DNA of 46,784 nucleotides from Staphylococcus simulans (GTDB taxonomy: Bacteria > Bacillota > Bacilli > Staphylococcales > Staphylococcaceae), in assembly GCF_003043455.1 (NCBI RefSeq), contig NZ_PZGG01000014.1:1-46784 (forward strand), read 5' to 3'. Under the pieces are notes generated by a model. That model was not told the DNA's origin, did no database searches, and saw only the letters and a program-made list of their open reading frames with translations. A program made the position numbers and the translations under genes. Positions 18,801 to 26,599 of this stretch are shown here, one piece after another (the stretch's first letter is position 1; each line of letters opens with the position of its first letter).

Positions 18801-20362
18801 CGATAAGCATCAATTGGCGGGTTCGTAACTTGTGCGAATAATTGTTTGAAGTAGTTGAATAATGATTCAGGACGTTCATTCAATACCGCAAGTGGAGCAT
18901 CGTAACCCATCGCACCGATTGGATCTTTCTTACCGCGTACTAATTCAGCCATATATTTATGAATTTCTTCACGTGTATAACCGAATTGTTTTTGTAGACG
19001 TTCAACCGTTTCAAAATCCCAACCTTTTGATTCAAACGGCACTTCTAAATCTAAATCAACTTTATGTTTTTTCAACCATGTTTCATAAGGTAACTCGCTT
19101 GCGATTTCTGCTTTCAACATATGGTTATGTACCACTTCGTGTTTATCAAAATCAACAAGTAATAAACGACCTGGGTTCAAGCGCCCTTTAAACGCAACGT
19201 CTTTTTCCTCTACATCGATTACACCGACTTCAGAAGAGAAGATAATATAGTTGTCTTTCGTAACTGTATAACGACCTGGACGTAAACCATTACGGTCAGT
19301 TAAAGCACCGATTTTGTCACCATTACAGAAAGCGATCATCGTTGGGCCATCCCATGGTTCCATCATATAGCTGTAGTACTCATAAAAAGCACGGACAGCA
19401 CTTTGGTTAGCTTTGCTGTATTGCCATGGTTCAGGCACTAATAACATCGCAGCTTTCTCAGGTTCCATCGCAAGCGATAAAAATTCAAGCGCATTGTCGA
19501 CAATTGCAGAGTCACTACCGTCCACATCTAATACAGCGTGTACTTTTGGTCGATCATTTTCATCAAAAATAGTTTCAACTAAACGTTTCTGACGTGCACG
19601 CATCCAGTTGACATTACCTCGGATGGTATTGATTTCACCATTATGCATTAATAAACGGTTAGGATGTGCACGTTTCCAACTAGGGAACGTATTCGTACTA
19701 AAACGAGAGTGAACTAAACCTAATTTAGATTCATAATCAGGATGATTTAAATCTTCATATAGTCCTTTAATTTGGTCAGAACGTAACCAACCTTTATAAA
19801 CAATCGTTTTTGGAGATAAACTTGTGAAGTATAATTCCAACTCTTGTTCATCACCGTAAAATTCAATTTGTTTACGTGCAAGATATAAGCGTTTCGCTGC
19901 GTCTGCACTATGATTTAAATCAATAAAGACTTGTTGAATGACCGGCATTGTTTCAGCGACATGCGGTGCAACAGCTGAAACATCCACAGGTACATCGCGA
20001 TACCCGATCACACGAAGACCTTCAGTTTCAAAATAGGCTTTAAAGATTGTTTCGTGTCTTGAACCTGCAATGCGTTCATTAGCGAAAAAGAAACCGACAG
20101 CGTAGTTACCTTCTTCAGGTAAGTCTAAGTCTGTCTGTTCTTTGAAAAATTTAAATGGAATTTCAGTCATAATTCCTGCTCCATCACCAGTCATCCCGTC
20201 AGCACCGATCCCCCCACGGTGATCCAAACGGCGCAGCATTTCTAGTGACTTAATGACAATATCATGCGATCGTAAATTGTCCATGTTTGCATAAAATCCT
20301 ATGCCGCAAGCATCATGTTCGTTTCTTGCATCGTACAAACCTTGATTCTGCTCATTTACCAT
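15872..20362 (-). CDS. gltB: Glutamate synthase large subunit
   Basis: A 1496-residue enzyme with full domain set. The N-terminal Ntn amidotransferase domain has its nucleophile Cys19 (EHDACGIGF), exposed after removal of an 18-residue propeptide. It is followed by the central domain, the FMN-binding synthase domain (GEGGEDPERY, GAKPGEGGQLPG), the [3Fe-4S] motif MRVCHKDTCPVGVATQ near residue 1100, and the C-terminal GXG beta-helix. It releases ammonia from glutamine and tunnels it to 2-oxoglutarate. An AAGGAGGAG ribosome-binding site supports the start. The divergent gltC gene controls it. Confidence 0.98.
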   Translation of the reverse strand: MVNEQNQGLYDARNEHDACGIGFYANMDNLRSHDIVIKSLEMLRRLDHRGGIGADGMTGDGAGIMTEIPFKFFKEQTDLDLPEEGNYAVGFFFANERIAGSRHETIFKAYFETEGLRVIGYRDVPVDVSAVAPHVAETMPVIQQVFIDLNHSADAAKRLYLARKQIEFYGDEQELELYFTSLSPKTIVYKGWLRSDQIKGLYEDLNHPDYESKLGLVHSRFSTNTFPSWKRAHPNRLLMHNGEINTIRGNVNWMRARQKRLVETIFDENDRPKVHAVLDVDGSDSAIVDNALEFLSLAMEPEKAAMLLVPEPWQYSKANQSAVRAFYEYYSYMMEPWDGPTMIAFCNGDKIGALTDRNGLRPGRYTVTKDNYIIFSSEVGVIDVEEKDVAFKGRLNPGRLLLVDFDKHEVVHNHMLKAEIASELPYETWLKKHKVDLDLEVPFESKGWDFETVERLQKQFGYTREEIHKYMAELVRGKKDPIGAMGYDAPLAVLNERPESLFNYFKQLFAQVTNPPIDAYREKIVTSELSYLGKEGNLLVPDTDALNRLQLKHPVLTEAQLKVAENGPFRAKHLSTVYSGSLEDALEVLREKAVEAVKAGYDILVLDDSSLRDEPGYAIPILLAVSYLHQALITEDLRQETSLVAKGGEIREVHHVACLLGYGANAVVPYLAQETIAALVEQGELSGPAEAQVKTYTDVLAEGVIKVMSKMGISTVQSYQGAQIFEAVGLSHEVIDKYFTGTQSKLSGLTIDLIDEENKKRQGRKEEHLESGSTFQWRQQGQYHAFNPTTIRLLQHACRENDYDMFKEYSKTVNHQRTDRIRHLMKFKSRTPISIDAVEPIEDIVHRFNTGAMSYGSISAEAHKTLAEAMNLIGGKSNSGEGGEDPERYVKGPEGEDYTSTIKQVASGRFGVTSDYLQHATEIQIKVAQGAKPGEGGQLPGTKVYPWIAEVRGSTPGIGLISPPPHHDIYSIEDLAQLIHDLKNANPQANIAVKLVSKSGVGTIAAGVAKAFADKIVISGYDGGTGASPKTSIQHAGLPWEIGLAETHQTLMMNDLRSRIRLETDGKLLTGHDVAYACALGAEEFGFATAPLVVLGCVMMRVCHKDTCPVGVATQNEDLRQLFNGRAHHMVNFMHFIAQELREVLAELGLRSVEELIGRTDLLEANHSVANEKARSLDVAPLLYQNEGPTFKQIEQQHHLEKGFDQTELIPDAEAAIQDGTLFRGTYKLCNEQRDVGVTAGSLITRAHGAEGLPEDTIYVETTGHAGQSVGAFSPSGLTIHHTGDANDYVGKGLSGGKIIINAPNEEREENIIVGNVCFYGATSGKAFINGYAGERFCIRNSGVHAVVEGIGNHGLEYMTGGRVIVLGNVGDNFGQGMSGGVAYIFPDDVEHFKSYNALPTLDFDTITEPEEFAVIKDMLEEHVRYTDSKKAKAVLADFDNVAQKVVKVIPKDYKLMMHKIEDQERKADNSKTAILNAFYDTRKAADLEGPFSVVY

Positions 20363-20421
20363 GCTTGCTCCTCCTTTAAATATGCGTTGTATGAATTTTC
20401 AGATTATTATCGATAACTATT

Positions 20422-20450
20422 ATAATATAGGAGGGTATTCTTCTGTTCAA
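20422..20450 (-). promoter_or_regulatory. gltB promoter
   Basis: Minus strand -35 TTGAAC (20445-20450) and -10 TATTAT (20422-20427), spacing 17 bp. A TATAAT shifted by three bases (20419-20424) overlaps it. The GltC-type dyad lies about 22 bp upstream of the -35, the usual activating position for a LysR protein. Confidence 0.7.
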
Positions 20451-20471
20451 TTCAAAAATTAGATGATATCA

Positions 20472-20486
20472 TTCTAATAATTAGAA
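20472..20486. promoter_or_regulatory. GltC-type LysR box
   Basis: TTCTAATAATTAGAA is a perfect 15-bp dyad containing T-N11-A, the LysR recognition format. It lies 24 bp upstream of gltC's ATG and upstream of the gltB promoter, so one site could both activate gltB and repress gltC, as known for GltC of Bacillus. Confidence 0.7.
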
Positions 20487-20509
20487 CAATAAGTGTGGTG
20501 CAGAAAATC

Positions 20510-21394
20510 ATGGAATTTAAACAACTTAAATACTTCATTGAAGTAGCTAAAAGAGAACATTTATCTGAAGCTGCTTTAGAACTGAACATTGCCCAATCAG
20601 CCATCAGTCGCCAAATTTCACAATTAGAAGAAGAATTAAATACAAAGTTATTCAGAAGAGAAGGCCGAAATATTTATTTAACTGAAGCAGGTCAACGCTT
20701 TATGACTCAAGCAACGAAGATTGTCGAACAAACCGAACAAACTTTAAATATGTTCCGACATGAACAAGAAGCTGAAGCTAAACGTATCAAAATCGGTTAT
20801 GTCGAAAGTTATGTCTCACAGCTCTTAACTTTACTGATACAGAAATTCGAAAAAGAACATTCAACAACGCTGCTCCCTATGAGGCAATCAAATGAAGCAT
20901 TATTAAAATCAACACTGAATCGTGATTTAGATGTTGCGTTTGTTGATTTAACTTCTGCGTTAAAGAAATATAACGAAATTGAAATCATACCGTTATTCGA
21001 AGATAACTATCAATTATATGTACCAAAACAAGATCCATTAACTGTGACAGTCAATCCTCCTTTAAAACAACTAAATACACAACCGATATTTTTAATGGCA
21101 GATTTACCTCAGCAACTGATACATCTCCTTGAAAATACAGCGAAATGTACTACATATCGCATTTCAACAGAACGTTTAGCGAATTACTTATTGAAACATA
21201 ATCGCGGTTACGTCATTACACCCCAATATATTCCTTTACCAGAAAGCGAACACTTTGTACGTTTAAGCCTAGCGCATACAGAACTTAAACGAACGTTATG
21301 CGCAATCGTTAGAAAAGACAACCACAAACCAGAACTGACTGCTTTACTCAAAGAAATTACTACCTTGCTTTCTCATACTTCGGTTTATCATTAA
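20510..21394 (+). CDS. gltC: LysR-family activator of glutamate synthase
   Basis: A 294-residue LysR protein. The start MEFKQLKYFIEVAKREHLSE is chosen because the family begins there; an upstream GTG at 20495 would add five residues and neither has a strong ribosome-binding site. Helix-turn-helix AALELNIAQSAISRQISQLE at about 20-42 and an effector domain follow. GltC activates gltBD in response to the 2-oxoglutarate to glutamate ratio (known in Bacillus). The position, divergent from gltB, makes this assignment strong. Confidence 0.92.
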   Translation: MEFKQLKYFIEVAKREHLSEAALELNIAQSAISRQISQLEEELNTKLFRREGRNIYLTEAGQRFMTQATKIVEQTEQTLNMFRHEQEAEAKRIKIGYVESYVSQLLTLLIQKFEKEHSTTLLPMRQSNEALLKSTLNRDLDVAFVDLTSALKKYNEIEIIPLFEDNYQLYVPKQDPLTVTVNPPLKQLNTQPIFLMADLPQQLIHLLENTAKCTTYRISTERLANYLLKHNRGYVITPQYIPLPESEHFVRLSLAHTELKRTLCAIVRKDNHKPELTALLKEITTLLSHTSVYH

Positions 21395-21426
21395 AAGTAA
21401 ATAACGAAACTCTAACACTATTAAAT

Positions 21427-21466
21427 CCTCTATGAAACGTCGAAATAATCCGGCGCACCATAGAGG
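21427..21466 (+). terminator. gltC terminator
   Basis: An 8-bp stem CCTCTATG / CATAGAGG with a 24-nt loop is followed by TTTCTTTGTTTCTT on the plus strand. Confidence 0.75.
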
Positions 21467-21594
21467 TTTCTTTGTTTCTTAAATTTTGACCTTTAAATCA
21501 TTTGAACTTCTATTAAACAAACCCTTCCAAAAATGACTACTTTATTATAGGTTTAAAGTTATAATACAAATAAAAGATAGAAAGGAACTTTTCA

Positions 21595-21990
21595 ATGCGC
21601 TACAAACTTAAAGAAAAAGATTTATTAGAATGTTTGAAACTTCATCATCCAGAACACGAATTCAAAGAAGGACGCCTACTCGTCGGTCAAAACAAACGTA
21701 ATAACCTAGAAATTTATTATTTAGGAGAAGAAGATTTTTTCGCAGTTGTGACGGTTGATTTCTTCACTTTCGATTTCCTTGAAATAGCACTCGTAGACAA
21801 GACAAGTATTGATGAAATCTATTTGAAAGACGGTTTTCTATATAGAAAAATGTTTGTGAAGGTCGGCGATGAAATCGTAAAATATAGTACATCTCGAATA
21901 CTGCTCACAGATTTTCAACAAGCGCATTATAATAAATTCATTGACGGACAAAAAGAACGCGTTATTTATAAAGATGGGAAGTTTTTGTAA
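21595..21990 (+). CDS. Conserved hypothetical protein
   Basis: A 131-residue soluble protein, no signal peptide and no membrane segment. It is rich in charged and aromatic residues (EEDFFAVVTVDFFTFDFLE) with an alternating strand pattern. I do not recognise a family. GAAAGGAAC ribosome-binding site; a TATAAT box lies about 32 nt upstream (21560-21565), so it probably has its own promoter. It lies between gltC and the YibE/F pair. Confidence 0.75.
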   Translation: MRYKLKEKDLLECLKLHHPEHEFKEGRLLVGQNKRNNLEIYYLGEEDFFAVVTVDFFTFDFLEIALVDKTSIDEIYLKDGFLYRKMFVKVGDEIVKYSTSRILLTDFQQAHYNKFIDGQKERVIYKDGKFL

Positions 21991-22085
21991 AAATAATATA
22001 TTTGAAATCATTGGCATTCTACTTCCATTAAGATTATAATCACGTTGTTAATATTTGATTGAGAATCTTAGAAAGGGTGACGGTT

Positions 22086-23198
22086 ATGTCATTCAAACAA
22101 AGACTGCATCAGCCGTTTTCTTGGGTGTTGATCGGCTTTGCGGTTATTTTTATCGCAAGTCTGGTATTCACATTGTTTAATGCACGTTTTTACCATATGC
22201 CTATTGGTGAAATTACCAAAATCCACCACCAAAAGTTGGTCGATGTAACAGATGAACATCATAATCAAGATACAAAATATACGGAACAGCTTAACTTTAA
22301 AGTATTAAATGGAAAGTTCGAAGGTCAGACTGGAACGATTAAGCACACTTATTATCAATCACAAGTAGACTCTGAAAAGTTTCATGTGCATAATAAGGTG
22401 CTGTTACATATTAATAAGCATCCGAATGATGCAACGATTATAGAAAAGAAACGCGATACATTAGTGGTAGCCATCACTGGTATCTTCTTATTGATAGTAC
22501 TATGGGTCGGCCGTAAAGTCGGCATACAATCGATTTTATCGCTGATTATTAATAGCGGTGCTGTCTTAGGCGCCATTGCGATTCACAATGCGATACCCTC
22601 AGTCAGTCTCTTTTGGTTAATGAGTTTAGCAGTCATTCTAGCAACTGTCATTACATTATTATTAGTCACAGGTTGGCATTGGCGGACACTCATTACCGTC
22701 ATCAGCACTTTGTTCGGCACATTTATTTGTGTCGGTATTGCTGAACTAGTGATTCAAGCTACAGGCGGTTCTGGTATTAAGTACGAAACGATGGATTTAC
22801 TGACATTACCGCCTAAAGAGGTCTTTATGGCTTCAGTAATTGTCGGTACATTAGGCGCCGTGATGGATGTAGCAATTACTATCGCAAGTGGTATGTATGA
22901 AATCAAAGAACGTACGCCTGCGATTGATTTAAAAAGATGGGCGTTAGCCGGCCGACATATTGGTCAAGATATTATGGGTACGATGACTAACATCTTACTC
23001 TTCTCTTATTTAGCAGGAAGCTTGCCGATGATGGTGATCTATTTAAGAAACGCAAATACGATTACCTATACTATTTCTATGAACTGGTCATTAGAAATTG
23101 CACGTGCCCTCATTGGCGGAATCGGTATTGTATTAACAATACCTGTCACGATTTTATTAATGGAACTCTGGGTGAAAGTAAGAGGTGAGCAGACATGA
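22086..23198 (+). CDS. YibE/F-family membrane protein (first of pair)
   Basis: A 370-residue protein. The start at 22086 follows GAAAGGGTGA by 5 nt; an in-frame start at 22059 would add nine residues without a clear site. One N-terminal membrane helix, an exposed domain of about 90 residues, then about six more membrane segments. The family's conserved loops VGTLGAVMDVAITIASGMYE and GRHIGQDIMGTMTNILLFSY are present. YibE/F proteins are widespread in Firmicutes as adjacent pairs; function unknown, possibly transport. Its stop overlaps the next gene's start by 4 nt (ATGA), so they are translationally coupled. Confidence 0.88.
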   Translation: MSFKQRLHQPFSWVLIGFAVIFIASLVFTLFNARFYHMPIGEITKIHHQKLVDVTDEHHNQDTKYTEQLNFKVLNGKFEGQTGTIKHTYYQSQVDSEKFHVHNKVLLHINKHPNDATIIEKKRDTLVVAITGIFLLIVLWVGRKVGIQSILSLIINSGAVLGAIAIHNAIPSVSLFWLMSLAVILATVITLLLVTGWHWRTLITVISTLFGTFICVGIAELVIQATGGSGIKYETMDLLTLPPKEVFMASVIVGTLGAVMDVAITIASGMYEIKERTPAIDLKRWALAGRHIGQDIMGTMTNILLFSYLAGSLPMMVIYLRNANTITYTISMNWSLEIARALIGGIGIVLTIPVTILLMELWVKVRGEQT

Positions 23199-23977
23199 AT
23201 GCAGTGATTATACTAGCATTGATTCTTTTGATTTTAATGATCATCTTCGGCGGTAAGAAAGGTGCCGTTTCTTATGGCATGTTGTTTCTGAATTTTGTAT
23301 GTGTCCTGCTTGCTTTGATTGCGATTGTATTGCAGTTACCCATTCCGATTATCGCTTTAGTCTTTTGTATCGTAGTCGCTAGTTTGAACTTATTTGGTTT
23401 AAATGGCAATAATGTTAAAACACAAGCAGCCTTTTATAGTACTTGTATTACAACACTTATTTTATTAAGCGCAATATATCTAGCTGTTGCACTTGGTCAT
23501 TTACAAGGGTTTGCTGCTGAACAACAAGATGAAACGTACGTTTACTCTATGAATATCGGTATTAATATGGTTCAGTTTATGGTTTTCACCACCTTGCTTG
23601 CGGTCATTGCGGCAGTGGTAGACCTTGCGATAACAATTAGTTCACCGATGTATGAATTAAGTGAAACAAATCCAGAATTGAATCGACGAGAATTATTTAA
23701 GTCAGGCATGCGTATCGGTCGTGAAATTTTAGCGACTTCAGCGAATACCATTTACTTAGCATACTTTGGCGGTCAATTAACGTTATTCTTTTGGTTCTTT
23801 AAATTGAATTACTCTTTCGGCCATATCATCAACTCTAAAATATTCGCACAAGAATTCGTTTCTATTTTATTTGGAGGCATCGCGGTTGCGATGAGTATAC
23901 CGATTACTGCTTGGATAACTGCTTGGTTAATCAAGCGCCAAACAAAGGTTAAGATCACTCAAACTACGCAAAACTAA
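23195..23977 (+). CDS. YibE/F-family membrane protein (second of pair)
   Basis: A 260-residue, about seven-helix membrane protein of the same family as its upstream partner, without the exposed domain. The family loops recur (AVIAAVVDLAITISSPMYEL and GMRIGREILATSANTIYLAY). The repeat of the same motif in two coupled genes suggests a heteromeric membrane complex built from duplicated subunits. The function is not known. Confidence 0.88.
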   Translation: MNAVIILALILLILMIIFGGKKGAVSYGMLFLNFVCVLLALIAIVLQLPIPIIALVFCIVVASLNLFGLNGNNVKTQAAFYSTCITTLILLSAIYLAVALGHLQGFAAEQQDETYVYSMNIGINMVQFMVFTTLLAVIAAVVDLAITISSPMYELSETNPELNRRELFKSGMRIGREILATSANTIYLAYFGGQLTLFFWFFKLNYSFGHIINSKIFAQEFVSILFGGIAVAMSIPITAWITAWLIKRQTKVKITQTTQN

Positions 23978-24057
23978 GATGAGTCAATCTATCGTCATAC
24001 GTTTTTCGCAATGTTATAATGTGTGGGTATCTATTCAGGATAGGAGGTTTATATTTC

Positions 24058-24330
24058 ATGGCAAAACAACCTAAATCAAAATTACGTCGTTTATCTAATA
24101 CGTTAAATATTATCGGTTATGGTATTGAAGCTTACAACGCTTATGCCTATGATTCTAAAAATCGTAAATTATCACGCATCGGTTTAGCGATTAATGTCAC
24201 AGGAGGCATTCTTGATTTCTATACAGCATTAAAATCAGGACGTTTCCTTACAAAAGTGTTCTCATTCGCTAACTTGGCAACAGTTGTTGTCACTTCTTAT
24301 AACCGCTTCAAATCATTAAAATCAAAATAA
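24058..24330 (+). CDS. Small basic hypothetical protein
   Basis: A 90-residue protein, strongly basic at both ends (MAKQPKSKLRRL, FKSLKSK), with two glycine-rich mildly hydrophobic stretches in the middle. The start at 24058 follows AGGAGGTTT; an upstream ATG at 24019 lacks a site. No family recognised. It sits alone between the YibE/F pair and a strong terminator. Confidence 0.75.
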   Translation: MAKQPKSKLRRLSNTLNIIGYGIEAYNAYAYDSKNRKLSRIGLAINVTGGILDFYTALKSGRFLTKVFSFANLATVVVTSYNRFKSLKSK

Positions 24331-24336
24331 ATTTAA

Positions 24337-24385
24337 AATGAAGGCTCTATTTTATGTCACTATGATATAAAATAGAGCCTTCATT
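24337..24385 (+). terminator. Strong terminator
   Basis: An 18-bp stem (AATGAAGGCTCTATTTTAT and complement) followed by TTTTTT on the plus strand. Confidence 0.92.
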
Positions 24386-24595
24386 TTTTGATGATACAAC
24401 TTATTCCACTTATTCTATTTGAAGTTCCACTAAATCAAATCGCTTTCTTTGGTAGTTATGACAACCTATTCATCCAATTTAACACACAAAGTTTCACTTT
24501 CTTTCAACTAATTTGTCCAATCTATTACAACTGATTATCAATTCATTTTTTAATAGCTTTAAATACAGATTGTGCAAGACTTTTCTTCAAAAGAC

Positions 24596-24604
24596 TGCTA
24601 TAAT
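24596..24604 (+). promoter_or_regulatory. Extended -10 promoter of the HesB-fold gene
   Basis: TGCTATAAT matches TGnTATAAT, 84 nt upstream of the gene at 24688. No clear -35. The rest of the stretch 24386-24687 is AT-rich and shows no gene. Confidence 0.55.
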
Positions 24605-24687
24605 CGGTGGTAAATAGAGATATATTTCAATAGTACTTCTGCCTATCGACACAGTTTAGTATGCAGCAACACCTAGGAGGTAACAAC

Positions 24688-24984
24688 ATGAAACTTCAAA
24701 TCACTGACGAAGCATTGAAATGGTTTAGAAACGAATTAGACTTAGAGCCAGGAGATAAGGTCAACTTCTACGTACAAGCTTATGTACACACTGGATTACA
24801 TGAACATTTTACAACTGCATTCAAGATTGAACCGCATGACAAAAACGCATCTGTATCAGTTACAGTCGACCGCATCACATTCTATATCAACGATTCTGAT
24901 GAATGGTTCTTCAAAGGACTAGACTTATTAGTAGATTACAATCCTGAAACAGATGAAATTGAATACAAAAGCACAAAACTATAA
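24688..24984 (+). CDS. HesB/IscA-fold protein lacking cysteines
   Basis: A 98-residue protein. The start at 24688 follows AGGAGGTAAC. The opening MKLQITDEALKWFRNEL and the late 'ITFYINDSDEWFF' resemble the HesB/IscA (Fe-S biosynthesis) fold, YneR-like branch. It contains no cysteine at all, so it cannot carry an Fe-S cluster through the three cysteines of true A-type carriers. Function unknown; it may have kept the fold for another role. It is a single gene with its own terminator. Confidence 0.75.
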   Translation: MKLQITDEALKWFRNELDLEPGDKVNFYVQAYVHTGLHEHFTTAFKIEPHDKNASVSVTVDRITFYINDSDEWFFKGLDLLVDYNPETDEIEYKSTKL

Positions 24985-24988
24985 AATA

Positions 24989-25021
24989 ACGAGAGGTATT
25001 GGGATGACCAGTTCCTCTCGT
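24989..25021 (+). terminator. Terminator of the HesB-fold gene
   Basis: An 8-bp stem ACGAGAGG / CCTCTCGT followed by TTTTG on the plus strand. Confidence 0.8.
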
Positions 25022-25033
25022 TTTGTATATTAA

Positions 25034-25063
25034 AAACCCAGAGGCCTATCCACCTCTGGGTTT
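25034..25063 (-). terminator. Terminator of sle1
   Basis: An 11-bp perfect stem AAACCCAGAGG / CCTCTGGGTTT, with further T on the minus strand, 10 nt after the sle1 stop. Confidence 0.9.
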
Positions 25064-25073
25064 AACATCCAAA

Positions 25074-26081
25074 TTAATGAATGAAATTATAATAGCCAAC
25101 TTGGCTTGCTGGAATTGTACGGTAAGTTGTGTAACCTGGGTTGCCTGTAAAGTTCATTTCAGACACCAATACACTGCCGTCACCATTAATACGTTCTACG
25201 AAAGCAACGTGGCCGAAGTAACCTGCATCTGATTGTAAGATTGATCCTACTGTCGGGTTACGGTCTACTGTATAACCATCTGCACGTGCTGCGTTGTCCC
25301 AATTGTATGCATGCCACCAGTAAGTACTGATTGGTTTGCCGATTTGAGCACGACGGTTAAATGTATGCCATGTACATTGACCCCAATCGTATAAGTTTGA
25401 GTGATTGAAGACTGGTGAATAGTATCCGCCTGTTGATGTTGATACACTTGGTGATGGCGAATTTGTATTCGCTGCAGTTGTACCTGTCACTTTTAATTTT
25501 TGACCTGGATAAATAAAGAAGTTATTCAAGCCGTTTAAACTCATAATGTTTTGGTATGTTGTACCGTATTTAGACGCGATCAATGATAATGAATCACCTG
25601 GTTGCACCGTATATACTGAACCACCTGAAACACGTGTCGTATTAGAAGTTGTCGTACTGTTAGATGCTGTACCTGACACCTTCAATACTTGTCCTGGATG
25701 AATTAAGAAACCATTTAATCCATTTAATCGCATAATATTTTGGTAAGTTGTACCATATTTAGACGCGATTAATGATAATGAATCACCCGGTTGTACTGTA
25801 TAAGTTGAACCACCTGAAACAGATGATCCACCTGAAGTACGTTGACTGCTTGTATTAGCAGAACCAGCTACTTTTAAGACCTGGTTCGGGAAGATTAAGT
25901 TTGAACTTAAGTTGTTTAATGATTTAATGTTCGCAATTGACGTATTATGACGTTGAGCAATTGACCATAAAGAGTCACCAGCTTGGACTCTATAAGTCGT
26001 GGCTGCATCTGCAGCTCCAGCTGTTGCGATGGCGGAAACCGCACTTGTTCCTACAACAGCAGCAATAATTTTCTTTTGCAA
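25074..26081 (-). CDS. sle1: Sle1-type LysM/CHAP N-acetylmuramoyl-L-alanine amidase
   Basis: A 335-residue secreted autolysin. The start is a TTG at 26081, 8 nt after AGGAGG, giving [20 protein letters not shown] as signal peptide start, as in S. aureus Sle1; longer ATG starts lack a site and place charged residues before the signal. Three LysM repeats (about 29-72, 93-137, 160-204) of the '[20 protein letters not shown]' type bind peptidoglycan, joined by Ser/Thr linkers. A C-terminal CHAP domain (about 215-335) has the catalytic Cys in [10 protein letters not shown] and His in GHVAFV. It splits septal peptidoglycan for daughter-cell separation. Repeats 2 and 3 are nearly identical, also at DNA level. 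Confidence 0.93.
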   Translation of the reverse strand: MQKKIIAAVVGTSAVSAIATAGAADAATTYRVQAGDSLWSIAQRHNTSIANIKSLNNLSSNLIFPNQVLKVAGSANTSSQRTSGGSSVSGGSTYTVQPGDSLSLIASKYGTTYQNIMRLNGLNGFLIHPGQVLKVSGTASNSTTTSNTTRVSGGSVYTVQPGDSLSLIASKYGTTYQNIMSLNGLNNFFIYPGQKLKVTGTTAANTNSPSPSVSTSTGGYYSPVFNHSNLYDWGQCTWHTFNRRAQIGKPISTYWWHAYNWDNAARADGYTVDRNPTVGSILQSDAGYFGHVAFVERINGDGSVLVSEMNFTGNPGYTTYRTIPASQVGYYNFIH

Positions 26082-26193
26082 TGGAAATGCCTCCTGACAA
26101 TAGTATATTCTCTCTTTCAGCCTTGAACCTTCTGTTCTGCCCCAACAGAAGTTCAAAAACCGTTTTCTCTCTTTTCCACCTATACACTTAATT

Positions 26194-26248
26194 ATTATAC
26201 ACGTCATTGAACGAGCCAATATTATTATTACATGACATTTGTATTACA
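26194..26248 (-). promoter_or_regulatory. sle1 promoter with WalR-like site
   Basis: Minus strand -10 TATAAT (26194-26199) lacks a good -35. About 33 bp upstream, TGTAATACAAATGTCAT (26232-26248) matches the WalR consensus TGTWAHN5TGTWAH with one mismatch. Autolysin genes are typical WalKR targets, so activation by WalR is likely. The 5' leader would be about 105 nt. Confidence 0.6.
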
Positions 26249-26278
26249 AAAGATTCTTTTAACTTTTTTAAATAGTAA

Positions 26279-26292
26279 TGTAAGCGCTTAAC
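26279..26292. promoter_or_regulatory. cre-like palindrome between sle1 and the nucleotidase gene
   Basis: TGTAAGCGCTTAAC has the perfect core TAAGCGCTTA and matches the CcpA cre consensus except near its last bases. It lies beside a TATAAT at 26300-26305. The rest of 26306-26599 is AT-rich leader of the nucleotidase gene with no gene seen; a short dyad TGTATG...CATACA lies at 26544-26560. Confidence 0.35.
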
Positions 26293-26599
26293 TAATTGAT
26301 ATAATAGCTTTGCGTAGACCTAATAATCTTGAATCTCTTACTATTCGCATCTCTTCTATTTAATTCATTTTTGAAAGGTTACAACCTCATAACGTATTCA
26401 AAAACCTACTTTTCAAGAAGACTTTCTATCTTTTATTATCCCATGCAAAGCTTCATCATATTAATCACACAATTTGATTAAATAATTTACAAAATTAACA
26501 AAAAGACAATACCCCTGTACAACTTTCATTGATAAGATAGTGTTGTATGCATGTCATACATATATAACTTCATACGAGATAGAGAAAAGGAGGCTCCTC

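Noticed and set aside
25500..25810. Repeated DNA within sle1 as a possible CRISPR or mobile element
   Set aside because: The repeats are in-frame LysM domains, two copies only, without spacers.
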